The notes under the pieces: generated by a model | Databases searched by the model: none | What the model was told of the DNA's origin: nothing | What the model saw: the letters and a program-made list of their open reading frames with translations, nothing else | In this document: one piece after another, positions 1 through 5,994 of the stretch | Position numbering within the stretch: the first letter of the stretch is position 1 | Layout: each line of letters starts with the position of its first letter | Position numbers and translations under genes: made by a program | Source of the DNA: Acidobacteriota bacterium | Lineage (GTDB): Bacteria; Acidobacteriota; Terriglobia; Terriglobales; Acidobacteriaceae | Length of the DNA stretch: 6,386 nucleotides | NCBI GenBank assembly: GCA_021799945.1 | Contig: JAJYZK010000192.1 | Coordinates: 1-6,386 of the forward strand | Direction of reading: 5' to 3'

Positions 1-1206
1 TCTGCCGGGGCCCTTCAGCCGGCGCACGGATGCGTCGTCGTTGATGGCCACCACCAGCCTGTCCGCCTGGCGGGCGGCTTCGGACAGCAACGAGATATGA
101 CCGATATGCAGAATGTCGAAGCAGCCATTGGTAAAGGCGACGGTCTGGCCCAGAGAGCGCCAGGAGGCGACCCGCGACCGGAGCCGGTCGAGCGTGAGAA
201 CCTTCTCTTCGGCGTGCGCGTCAATCTCCCCGGAGAGAGCCCCGGCCAGCTCGTAGCGCTGGATGGGGACCGTGCCGACCTTCCCGACCACCACCCCGGC
301 GGCGAGATTGGCCAATCGGCCCGCAGCCGCGATGGGAAGCCGGGCCGCGATTCCCAGCGCCAGGGTGGCGATGGCCGTGTCCCCCGCGCCGGAGACGTCG
401 AAGACCTCGCGCGCAGTGGCCGGCAGATAAATCCGCTCTTCCGGATAAAGAATGGCGATTCCCTTATCGCTCATGGTCACCGCCATAAACTCGAGCCGCA
501 GTTCCGAAACGAGCCTCTGGCCGGCATCCAGGAGGAGTTCGGTTTCGAGCGGCGCGATGCCCGTGGCCCGAGCCAGCTCATGCAGATTTGGGCAGATGGT
601 GGTGGCTCCGCGGTAGGGGTGGAAGCTGGGGCCCTTGGGATCCACCAGCACTGGGACTCCCAGCGAGCGCCCCTGGGCGACGACCGCCTGACAGATCTCT
701 TCGTTGAGCAAGCCCTTGGAATAATCCGAAAGGATGGCCGCGCCGGCTGTAGCAAGAGCCTCAGCGGCGTCCCGGAGCAGCCGGGCGTCGGCATCGGCAT
801 CGCGCGGCGCGACGGTCTCCGTATCCAGGCGCAGCATCTGTTGATTGCCGCCCAGAATGCGCAACTTTGAAATGGTGGGAGCGGCGCTGGAGGGAACAAG
901 CCGGCACCGCACTCCGGCCCGGGTCAGCAGGCGCTCCAGGGACTCGCCATCCTCATCGTCGCCCCGCCGGCCCAGCAGCGTAACTCCCGCTCCCAGGCCG
1001 GCCAGGTTCATTGCCACATTGCCGGCCCCGCCCGGTTGCTGGGAACGATGCGCCGCTCGCACCACGGGAACGGGAGCCTCGGGCGAGATCCGCTCCACTT
1101 CCCCCCAGACGTACTTATCCAGCATGGCGTCGCCGATCACCAGAACGTGGGCGCGCTCCCAGCCGCTCTCGACGAGCCGCATAACTTCATGGAAGCTTTC
1201 AAACAT
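1..1206 (-). CDS. hldE: Bifunctional D-glycero-beta-D-manno-heptose-7-phosphate kinase / heptose-1-phosphate adenylyltransferase, C-terminus off the window
   Basis: Makes ADP-heptose for LPS core or other heptose glycans in the cytoplasm: the N-terminal domain phosphorylates heptose 7-phosphate at C1, and the C-terminal domain adenylates heptose 1-phosphate after GmhB has removed the 7-phosphate. I translated 402 residues on the minus strand without a stop. Residues ~20-320 are a PfkB/ribokinase-type kinase: VIGDAMLDKY (23-32), RISPEAPVPVV (39-49), the NVAMNLAGLG substrate-side motif (63-72), and VSGAGDT (271-277), where D276 is the expected catalytic base. Residues ~340-402 begin a nucleotidyltransferase fold: FTNGCFDILHIGH (358-370) with the HxGH signature, then INDDASVRRLKGPGR (388-402). 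E. coli HldE is 477 residues, so about 70-75 are missing only because the window ends. The ATG at 1206 is the first start after an in-frame stop; its Shine-Dalgarno site is weak. The gene is divergent from gmhB, its pathway partner. The family call is very secure. Confidence 0.96.
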   Translation of the reverse strand, partial: MFESFHEVMRLVESGWERAHVLVIGDAMLDKYVWGEVERISPEAPVPVVRAAHRSQQPGGAGNVAMNLAGLGAGVTLLGRRGDDEDGESLERLLTRAGVRCRLVPSSAAPTISKLRILGGNQQMLRLDTETVAPRDADADARLLRDAAEALATAGAAILSDYSKGLLNEEICQAVVAQGRSLGVPVLVDPKGPSFHPYRGATTICPNLHELARATGIAPLETELLLDAGQRLVSELRLEFMAVTMSDKGIAILYPEERIYLPATAREVFDVSGAGDTAIATLALGIAARLPIAAAGRLANLAAGVVVGKVGTVPIQRYELAGALSGEIDAHAEEKVLTLDRLRSRVASWRSLGQTVAFTNGCFDILHIGHISLLSEAARQADRLVVAINDDASVRRLKGPGR

Positions 1207-1300
1207 GGGCTTGATCTGCTTTTTGACCGGGCCCTCTATGGCGGACCGAGAGCGGCCCGAGGCCCGGCGACGGTAGACTGGAGTTCGTCAAGGCAAGCAG

Positions 1301-1306
1301 ATTATA
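1301..1306 (-). promoter_or_regulatory. Candidate -10 box for hldE
   Basis: An exact TATAAT is read on the minus strand, 94 bases upstream of the hldE start codon, in the 121-bp gap between the divergent hldE and gmhB genes. If used, it would leave a 5' leader of roughly 85-90 nucleotides. No good TTGACA-like -35 hexamer stands 16-19 bp upstream; that stretch falls inside the 11-bp duplication at 1316-1337. The call rests on the perfect -10 match and its placement in otherwise GC-rich DNA. I see no equally good promoter for gmhB on the plus strand. Confidence 0.4.
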
Positions 1307-1315
1307 GCGTCTCAC

Positions 1316-1337
1316 CATGATGGAAACATGATGGAAA
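1316..1337. repeat. Perfect 11-bp tandem duplication over the gmhB start codon
   Basis: The unit CATGATGGAAA occurs twice in direct succession (1316-1326 and 1327-1337). Each copy carries the ATGATG that can start gmhB. The first copy's ATG at 1317 reads only Met-Met-Glu-Thr before a TGA at 1329-1331, and that stop overlaps the second copy's ATG at 1328. The second copy is followed by CAC instead of CAT, so it stays open into gmhB. The first copy also places GGAAA (1322-1326) just upstream of the ATG at 1331, where it could act as a weak ribosome binding site. Confidence 0.9.
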
Positions 1338-1924
1338 CACGCAGGATTCGCGGACTTTGGGAGCGGGAGGGGGATCGAGGGGAGCTGCGATTCGTCTTCC
1401 TGGACCGGGATGGGGTCGTCAACCGCAAGCCTCCCGAGGGCGACTACATCACCTCCTGGGATCGATGGGAGTGGTTGCCGGGCGCGGCGGAGGCCATCGC
1501 CGCGCTCAATCAAGCCGGGCTCACCGTGTTGTTGGCGACCAACCAGCGGGCGATCGCCCTCGGCCTGCTCAGCGAAGAGGGCCTGGCGGAAATCCATTCT
1601 CGGATGCGAGCGCATCTGGAGCAACGCGGCGCGAGACTGGACGGCATCTACCATTGTCCGCACGATCGGGGGCAGTGCCGCTGCCGCAAACCCGAAACGG
1701 GGCTCTTCGAGCGCGCGTTTCGTGACTTTCCGGCCGCGAATCCGGGCAACAGCGTGATGATTGGCGACTCGCTTCCCGACATCGAAGCGGGAAGGAGACT
1801 GGGCATGAAAACGGTCTTCGTCGAGGGTCCGGCCGAACGCAACAAACCCGGATCGGTGGAGGCCGCGCGACTGGCCGGCGCTGTCGTCTCTTCTCTCGTC
1901 GAAGCGGTTGGCCTGCTGCTCTGA
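1328..1924 (+). CDS. gmhB: D-glycero-D-manno-heptose 1,7-bisphosphate 7-phosphatase (HAD family)
   Basis: Cytoplasmic HAD phosphatase that removes the 7-phosphate of heptose 1,7-bisphosphate, the step between the two HldE reactions. The 198-residue protein shows the HAD motifs in order: motif I FLDRDGVVN (24-32) with nucleophile D26 and acid/base D28; motif II TNQ (71-73); a zinc site C110-P-H112-x4-C117-x-C119; motif III RKP (K121); and motif IV IGDSLPDIEAG (145-155) with D147 and D151. Length is slightly above the usual ~180-190 because of ~20 residues before the first strand. The zinc loop is short compared with the E. coli enzyme. The related HisB N-terminal phosphatase has the same zinc pattern, but divergent pairing with hldE favours heptose metabolism. 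Start could be 1328 or 1331: both ATGs are in frame, and GGAAA in the first duplicated copy is better spaced for 1331. There is no gmhA in view. Confidence 0.92.
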   Translation: MMETRRIRGLWEREGDRGELRFVFLDRDGVVNRKPPEGDYITSWDRWEWLPGAAEAIAALNQAGLTVLLATNQRAIALGLLSEEGLAEIHSRMRAHLEQRGARLDGIYHCPHDRGQCRCRKPETGLFERAFRDFPAANPGNSVMIGDSLPDIEAGRRLGMKTVFVEGPAERNKPGSVEAARLAGAVVSSLVEAVGLLL

Positions 1925-1979
1925 GGCGCGAACTTCGCCGAGGAAGCCGGCTCCGGAGGCGCTGCTGGAAAGAATCAGG

Positions 1980-2001
1980 CTGCGGTCGTAGCCGACAGCA
2001 G
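1980..2001 (-). terminator. Weak hairpin between the convergent gmhB and flippase genes
   Basis: CTGC-G-GTCG and CGAC-A-GCAG can pair around a TAGC loop: eight base pairs with one internal G/A mismatch. It lies in the 103-bp gap between two convergent stop codons, the expected place for a shared terminator. On the minus strand the hairpin is followed by a pyrimidine-rich run (CTGATTCTTTCC), not a true T tract; on the plus strand there is none. It could assist termination of the flippase transcript, but the signal is weak. No better terminator is visible in 1925-2027. Confidence 0.22.
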
Positions 2002-2027
2002 GTGGAGCGAAATCCCGCTTCGAGCCT

Positions 2028-3413
2028 TCAACTCGCGGTCGGCAGTCCCGGCTTCGCCCACAGGCGGCGGAGCGCAGAAATATCGAACAAGCTACGGGTG
2101 AAATCGCCCAGATTATCCTGTACCAGCTTCAGGCTGTCGTGCACAACGTACCATGCCGTGGCGAGATCCGCGAAGGTGAGGGCCAGCGCGGCTCCACGCA
2201 GTCCGGCGCGGGTATGCGCCATCAGCAGCCAGGCCAGAACCAGCGCAGCCACGCTGGCGCCCAGCATGGCCTTGGCGATGCGCTGGTGCTTGTTCACTGA
2301 GATCGGGACCACCGAACTGGTGAACCAGAAGGCGGAGAGAATCATCTGGGCCAGCATGATGAAGAGCAGAACCCGATCCGTCGGGACCTCCCGGATCGTC
2401 CACACCCGCCAGATCCAGTTTCCGAAGAGGGCGGCCAGGCCCGTGATGCCCAGGCAGAGCAGCAGAGAAAGCTGGCAGCAGCGGCGGTGCAGCCGCCTCG
2501 CCAAGCCGATATCTCCCACGCCGAATGCGGCCGACATCTCCGGCCAGACGGAGTTATTGATCAGCAGCATGCCCTGGGCCGCGCTGCGGGAGATGGTGCG
2601 CGCCGTAGAGAAGGTGACCACCGCGATGGGGCCCATGACATGGCCGATAATCACCAGAATGCCCTGGAGGTTGAGCGAATTCACGACGATAAAGCTCATG
2701 AAGGAGAATGCCGGGCTGGCCAGCCTGCGAATCGAGGCCATCTCCGCCCTGCGCACTCCGAAGCGAATCCAGGGAACCTGCCGCCGGAGCAGGAGCCAGA
2801 GAGCCAGGACGCCGAAAACATTCGCCGTGACATACACGATCGTCACGCCCAGTGGGCTCATTCCCAGCAGCACCCCAACCATCGTGCCGGCGAAGGCGGC
2901 CAGCACCACCAGACTCTTGGCCAAGGTTCCCATGGGGTATTTGCCGACGCAGCGGAAGGCCTGCTGGAAGAGGTTCTCCTGCATGCCCAGCAGAATGGCC
3001 AGCGACAACAGAAGCATAATCAGGCGCACGTCGCGAACGCTCAGCGCGCTCAAATTGAGCCAGGAGTTGAGAGGCAAAAACCAGATGGCGCCCAGCAAAG
3101 CAGCGCCCACCAGCGCGGAGACCGCGGTGGTGAGCACCCATACGCTCTGGAAGACGGTCAGCGCCTCGTCCAACCGGTCCGCCGAGGCCAGCATGGTCAT
3201 CTCATTGCCGGCTACGCTGCCAAAGCCTACATCGCTCAGGCCGACATAGGTAGGAATGGTGTTCAGGATGATCCATTCGCCGTACAGCCGGCCTCCCCAA
3301 TGCGAGAGAAAGACCGGGACGGAAAGGATCTGGGTCAACGTGGTGGCCAGCCTGCTGAAGGTGTTTGCGCCGAAGCCGGCGATGAGCCTGCGCTTGATCT
3401 TCCCCGCGGTCAT
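2028..3413 (-). CDS. Wzx-like polysaccharide/oligosaccharide flippase, multi-pass membrane protein
   Basis: Likely flips undecaprenyl-linked glycan units across the inner membrane (MOP superfamily, polysaccharide biosynthesis group). From the ATG at 3413 the protein has 461 residues with about 11-12 hydrophobic stretches, near residues 12-35, 45-62, 88-113, 128-145, 164-184, 188-208, 238-258, 315-338, 347-370, 382-398 and 405-422. The N-terminus MTAGKIKRRLIAGFGANTF, followed by the early YGEW (44-47) and SDVGFGSVAGN (60-70), resembles flippases of polysaccharide loci. No catalytic residues are expected. The frame stays open further upstream: ATGs at 3464, 3521 and 3554 and a TTG at 3575. I prefer 3413 because family resemblance begins there and the upstream residues are Pro/Arg-rich with less typical codons (AGG, AGA, CTA). 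The ATG at 3464 has a better ribosome site (GGAAAG, 4 bases before it) and is a real alternative. It is divergent from galE and convergent with gmhB. Substrate unknown. Confidence 0.88.
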   Translation of the reverse strand: MTAGKIKRRLIAGFGANTFSRLATTLTQILSVPVFLSHWGGRLYGEWIILNTIPTYVGLSDVGFGSVAGNEMTMLASADRLDEALTVFQSVWVLTTAVSALVGAALLGAIWFLPLNSWLNLSALSVRDVRLIMLLLSLAILLGMQENLFQQAFRCVGKYPMGTLAKSLVVLAAFAGTMVGVLLGMSPLGVTIVYVTANVFGVLALWLLLRRQVPWIRFGVRRAEMASIRRLASPAFSFMSFIVVNSLNLQGILVIIGHVMGPIAVVTFSTARTISRSAAQGMLLINNSVWPEMSAAFGVGDIGLARRLHRRCCQLSLLLCLGITGLAALFGNWIWRVWTIREVPTDRVLLFIMLAQMILSAFWFTSSVVPISVNKHQRIAKAMLGASVAALVLAWLLMAHTRAGLRGAALALTFADLATAWYVVHDSLKLVQDNLGDFTRSLFDISALRRLWAKPGLPTAS

Positions 3414-3603
3414 GTGGGGCAACGTTCCGGCTAGAGGATCGGGGGGAGGGATGACCGCGGGCATGAGTCTTTCCGGGCGGCCGCGCGCGCAGAACCGCGG
3501 CTGGAGATCCGATGTACACATCCTATCGTTCTTGCGGCTGGGCGCGGCCTGCATATCGCCCTGCCGCCCCACCAAAGTAAACCGGCGTCCGCTCCGCCAT
3601 TTG

Positions 3604-3609
3604 TATACT
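3604..3609 (+). promoter_or_regulatory. Candidate -10 box for galE
   Basis: TATACT (5 of 6 to TATAAT) stands 34 bases before the galE ATG in an AT-richer patch of the intergenic region 3414-3643. A start of transcription about 7 bases further on would leave a leader of roughly 28 nucleotides. No convincing -35 hexamer is seen at 16-18 bp. The galE ribosome site is weak (AGG at 3635-3637, 6 bases before ATG). The rest of 3414-3643 is GC-rich with CCGCGG at 3455 and 3495 and no other clear signal; it must also hold the flippase promoter, which I cannot place. Confidence 0.33.
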
Positions 3610-3643
3610 GTGAGGAATCGGAAGGGTTTCAGCCAGGTCTCCC

Positions 3644-4654
3644 ATGCGCGTATTAGTGACGGGCGGAAGCGGCTACGTCGGCTCCCATGCCGTGCGGGCG
3701 CTCCATCGAGCGGGGCACGAGCCCATCATTCTCGACAACCTGAGCACCGGGCATCGCCGGCTCTCCACCGGCTTTACGCTGGTGGAGGGGGATATCGCGG
3801 ACGAGCGCAAGCTGGCGCCGCTGCTGGAAGGCGTGGACGCCGTACTGCACTTTGCCGCATTGGCCTACGTGGGCGAGTCCGTGGCCGAACCGCGCAAGTA
3901 CATCCGCAACAACGTCGAGTGCGCAATCAAGCTGCTGGACGCGGTGCTGGCCAGCCGGGTGCGGATCTTTGTCCTTTCCTCCACCTGCGCCGTCTACGGC
4001 GTTCCGGCGGAGCTTCCCATTCGCGAGAGCAGTCCGCGCGAGCCGATCAACCCTTACGGCGCCACCAAGCTCTTTCTCGAGCAGGTTTTGGCCGCCTATG
4101 CCGGCGCCTACGGTCTCCGGTATGCGGCCCTGCGTTACTTCAATGCCGCCGGCGCTCATCCCGACGGATCGATTGGCGAGATTCATCGTCCGGAAACGCA
4201 TTTGATTCCGCTCGCGCTGAAGGCGGCGCTGGGCGCGGCCCCTCCGCTGCGGGTCTTCGGGTCCCGCCTGAACACGCCGGACGGCTCCTGCATCCGCGAC
4301 TTCGTGCACGTCGCCGATCTGGCCTCCGCGCATGTTCTGGCTCTGGAATATCTGCAAGCCGGGGGCCCCTCCACGACCCTGAACCTGGGCACAGGGCAGG
4401 GCGCCTCGGTGGCCGAAGTGCTGGCCATGGTGAAGTCGGTTTCCGGCCGAGAAGTCCCGCACGAGTTGGCCGAGGCGCGGCCGGGCGATCCGCCGGCACT
4501 GATCGCGGATCCATCCCTGAGCCGAAAAGTCTTGGGCTGGGAGGCGCGCTACGGGCTGCGGGAGATTGTGAGTTCGGCGTGGGAGTGGGAGCGCAAGCTC
4601 CAAAATTCCGATTGGCTCCGCGAAGCGGAGATGGCCGGGCATCCGGGTATCTGA
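3644..4654 (+). CDS. galE: UDP-glucose 4-epimerase (GalE-type extended SDR)
   Basis: NAD-dependent epimerase interconverting UDP-glucose and UDP-galactose, and possibly the N-acetyl forms, to feed glycan synthesis in the cytoplasm. The 336-residue length matches E. coli GalE (338). Visible in order: NAD-binding TGGSGYVGSH (6-15), LDNLSTG (30-36), GDIAD (49-53), HFAALAYVGESV (69-80), SSTCAVYG (112-119) where T114 aligns with E. coli Ser124, catalytic Y138-x3-K142 in NPYGATK, RYFNAAGAHPDGSIGE (164-179), PETHLIPL (183-190), TPDGSCIRDFVHVADLA (211-227), NLGTG (247-251) and ARPGDPPALIADPS (278-291). The residue matching E. coli Tyr299 is L286, so the sugar pocket may differ from the E. coli enzyme. 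The start is the ATG opening the Rossmann fold at MRVLVTGG. It is a single-gene unit, divergent from the flippase and ending 4 bp from the convergent glycosyltransferase. UDP-GlcNAc or UDP-pentose 4-epimerase cannot be excluded. Confidence 0.92.
   Translation: MRVLVTGGSGYVGSHAVRALHRAGHEPIILDNLSTGHRRLSTGFTLVEGDIADERKLAPLLEGVDAVLHFAALAYVGESVAEPRKYIRNNVECAIKLLDAVLASRVRIFVLSSTCAVYGVPAELPIRESSPREPINPYGATKLFLEQVLAAYAGAYGLRYAALRYFNAAGAHPDGSIGEIHRPETHLIPLALKAALGAAPPLRVFGSRLNTPDGSCIRDFVHVADLASAHVLALEYLQAGGPSTTLNLGTGQGASVAEVLAMVKSVSGREVPHELAEARPGDPPALIADPSLSRKVLGWEARYGLREIVSSAWEWERKLQNSDWLREAEMAGHPGI
4616..4630 (-). terminator. Compact perfect hairpin at the galE/glycosyltransferase 3' ends
   Basis: CTCCGC and GCGGAG form a perfect 6-bp stem over a 3-base loop. 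On the plus strand it sits inside the last codons of galE (reading Leu-Arg-Glu-Ala-Glu), 21 bases before the stop codon. On the minus strand it lies 28 bases past the glycosyltransferase stop, and a TTTT follows about 10 bases later. It could slow RNA polymerase or protect the glycosyltransferase mRNA end, but the T run is too distant for a textbook intrinsic terminator, so its role is uncertain. Confidence 0.25.
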
Positions 4655-4658
4655 ACTC

Positions 4659-5903
4659 TCAGCGGCTTCGGCGCATGGCCGCCGCTTCTTCCAGCGTGGT
4701 CTTCACCGTTTCTCCGTAATGTCTCCAGGTATGATTTTCGGTCACCGTTCGCATGGCGTTCCTACCCAGGGATTCGCGGAGCGCGCGGTCGCCGGAGGCG
4801 CGTGCGATCGCCTCCGCCAGGGCTTCGACTTCGCCTACGGAGACATACAGCGCGCTCTTCTCGTGTTCCAAGGGCAGTCCGCAGTTCTTCGTGGTGACGA
4901 TGGGCAGACCCGCCGCCGCCGCCTCCATCGCCGACCGCGACGAGCCCTCGGCAAAGGTCGGGAAGACGAAGAGATCGGCGCGCTCCATCGCCGGCGCCAG
5001 CTCGGATGGCGGAATGAAGGGCGTATGGGTAAAAAAGCTCGCATCGCCGGGCTGCACGCAGGGCGCGCCGTTGCTAAGATTGCCGATCAATTCGACACGG
5101 AGGTCGAGGCCCCGCCGACGGCAGAGACGGACCGCCTCCATAAGAATCCGCGAGCCTTTCCGCAGATCGAAGTTGCCGGTGAACAGGATCTTCACTGGCC
5201 CGCGAACTTCGTAATCTTTTTTCAGATCGAAGAAGTTTTCCCGCACGCCCAGATAGGCGACGCGGATCTTCTCCTCGGGATATCCGTATTGCAGAAAGGT
5301 TTGCTTGACGAAGTCGGAATTCACCAGCAGCAGATCGGCCTGGTCGCAGTCGCGTAGAACCAGCTTCCAGATATCCGTTGCAGGATCGTAGCCGGCGTCG
5401 AGGCCGAAGCGCAGGAACTCCTCCCGCAGGACTTCGTGAATGAACGCGGGATGGGCCAGCGACTGGTCGGTAACCACTCCCAGTCCATTGCGCCGGGCGC
5501 GTTGGATCGCCCCGCTTTGGCCGGCCCCGCTGCGCACCAGCAGGGCGTCTGCGTCTTTCAAATATTTCCGGCTGCCCAGCGCGGCGACCCGAAACTGCCA
5601 GCCGAAGGCAAGATCCCGGGGAAGGAGCCGCAAGCGGCTGGCCAGGCCCAGGAGGGTTCCGGCGACTTCCGGCCAGGCGATAGAGGTCACGGCCGTTCCG
5701 GGCGCGTCGAGACGGCGGGACTCCAATCGCCGGGCCAGGTGTTTTTCGCCGATCGCGGCGCCCAGAAAATCGACGATCGCCGCCTGGCCGGGGCGAGGCA
5801 GCCAGCCGGCAAGAAAATTCACCTCTACTCCGGAGGAGGCCAGCGCCCTGGCGGTCTCATGAAAATACAGTTTGCCGAAGCCGGTGGAGACGATTGCCTT
5901 CAA
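4659..5903 (-). CDS. GT-B glycosyltransferase, GT4-like (glycosyl transferases group 1)
   Basis: Transfers a sugar from a nucleotide-sugar donor to a glycan acceptor, probably at the cytoplasmic face of the inner membrane. From a TTG at 5903 the protein has 414 residues. The N-terminal acceptor domain opens with MKAIVSTGFGKLYFHETARAL (first strand and loop) and extends to ~residue 225. The C-terminal donor domain follows: VKILFTGNFDLRKG (237-250) with R248/K249 in the usual donor-phosphate position, VELIG (270-274), and FVFPTFAEGSSRSAMEAAA (312-330), where E319 and E327 form the E-x7-E signature, then GLPIVTT (332-338). The same frame is open to a TTG at 5984 that overlaps the kinase stop codon (441 residues). 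I choose 5903 because GGAG stands 6 bases before it and the fold begins there; the extra 27 residues look unstructured. It is likely co-transcribed with the upstream kinase. Donor and acceptor cannot be read from the sequence. Confidence 0.88.
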   Translation of the reverse strand: MKAIVSTGFGKLYFHETARALASSGVEVNFLAGWLPRPGQAAIVDFLGAAIGEKHLARRLESRRLDAPGTAVTSIAWPEVAGTLLGLASRLRLLPRDLAFGWQFRVAALGSRKYLKDADALLVRSGAGQSGAIQRARRNGLGVVTDQSLAHPAFIHEVLREEFLRFGLDAGYDPATDIWKLVLRDCDQADLLLVNSDFVKQTFLQYGYPEEKIRVAYLGVRENFFDLKKDYEVRGPVKILFTGNFDLRKGSRILMEAVRLCRRRGLDLRVELIGNLSNGAPCVQPGDASFFTHTPFIPPSELAPAMERADLFVFPTFAEGSSRSAMEAAAAGLPIVTTKNCGLPLEHEKSALYVSVGEVEALAEAIARASGDRALRESLGRNAMRTVTENHTWRHYGETVKTTLEEAAAMRRSR

Positions 5904-5909
5904 GGGTTG

Positions 5910-5913
5910 CTCC
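5910..5913 (-). promoter_or_regulatory. Ribosome binding site that supports a TTG start for the glycosyltransferase
   Basis: GGAG on the minus strand lies 6 bases upstream of the TTG at 5903-5901. It is the best-spaced Shine-Dalgarno core among the complete genes of this window and favours the inner TTG over the outer TTG at 5984. No ATG or GTG exists in frame near either position, so one of the two TTG codons is probably used. Confidence 0.55.
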
Positions 5914-5970
5914 GGCGTGGAAGGCGCTTCCCACGCGCCCGGCCGGGGTGAAAGCCGGCTCGGCCCGCCT

Positions 5971-5994
5971 TCTTCAATGTTCAATCTTCAATGT
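5971..5994. repeat. 10-bp direct repeat spanning the kinase stop and the glycosyltransferase upstream region
   Basis: ACATTGAAGA (minus strand) occurs at 5994-5985 and again at 5980-5971, separated by TTGA, giving a 14-base period. The first copy encodes the last kinase residues (Asp-Ile-Glu-Asp) and the spacer contains its TGA stop. The second copy lies just after the outer TTG at 5984 and would encode Asn-Ile-Glu-Glu if that TTG were used. It looks like a small local duplication at the gene junction. Confidence 0.8.

Noticed and set aside
97..870. Plus-strand open frame of 257 codons antisense to hldE
   Set aside because: The opposite strand encodes a continuous HldE with kinase and HxGH motifs, so this is a shadow.
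1199..1663. Minus-strand open frame across the divergent region and the start of gmhB
   Set aside because: It overlaps GmhB motifs I and II on the other strand and the hldE promoter candidate, and shows no family feature.
2002..3249. Plus-strand open frame of 415 codons
   Set aside because: It lies antisense to the flippase, whose membrane profile and family-like N-terminus are clear. The predicted protein has no recognisable motif, and long antisense frames are common in GC-rich DNA.
3404..3500. Three CCGCGG palindromes (3404, 3455, 3495) as possible operator sites
   Set aside because: A 6-base GC palindrome is expected often at this base composition, spacing is irregular, and the flanks do not match.
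3653..4642. Minus-strand open frame of 329 codons antisense to galE
   Set aside because: galE has every expected motif on the plus strand; this frame shows none and mirrors galE codon bias.
3256..4719. Plus-strand open frame of 487 codons overlapping galE
   Set aside because: It runs in another frame across the well-supported galE and part of the flippase; its Arg/Gly/Ser/Ala-rich composition is typical of a shadow frame.
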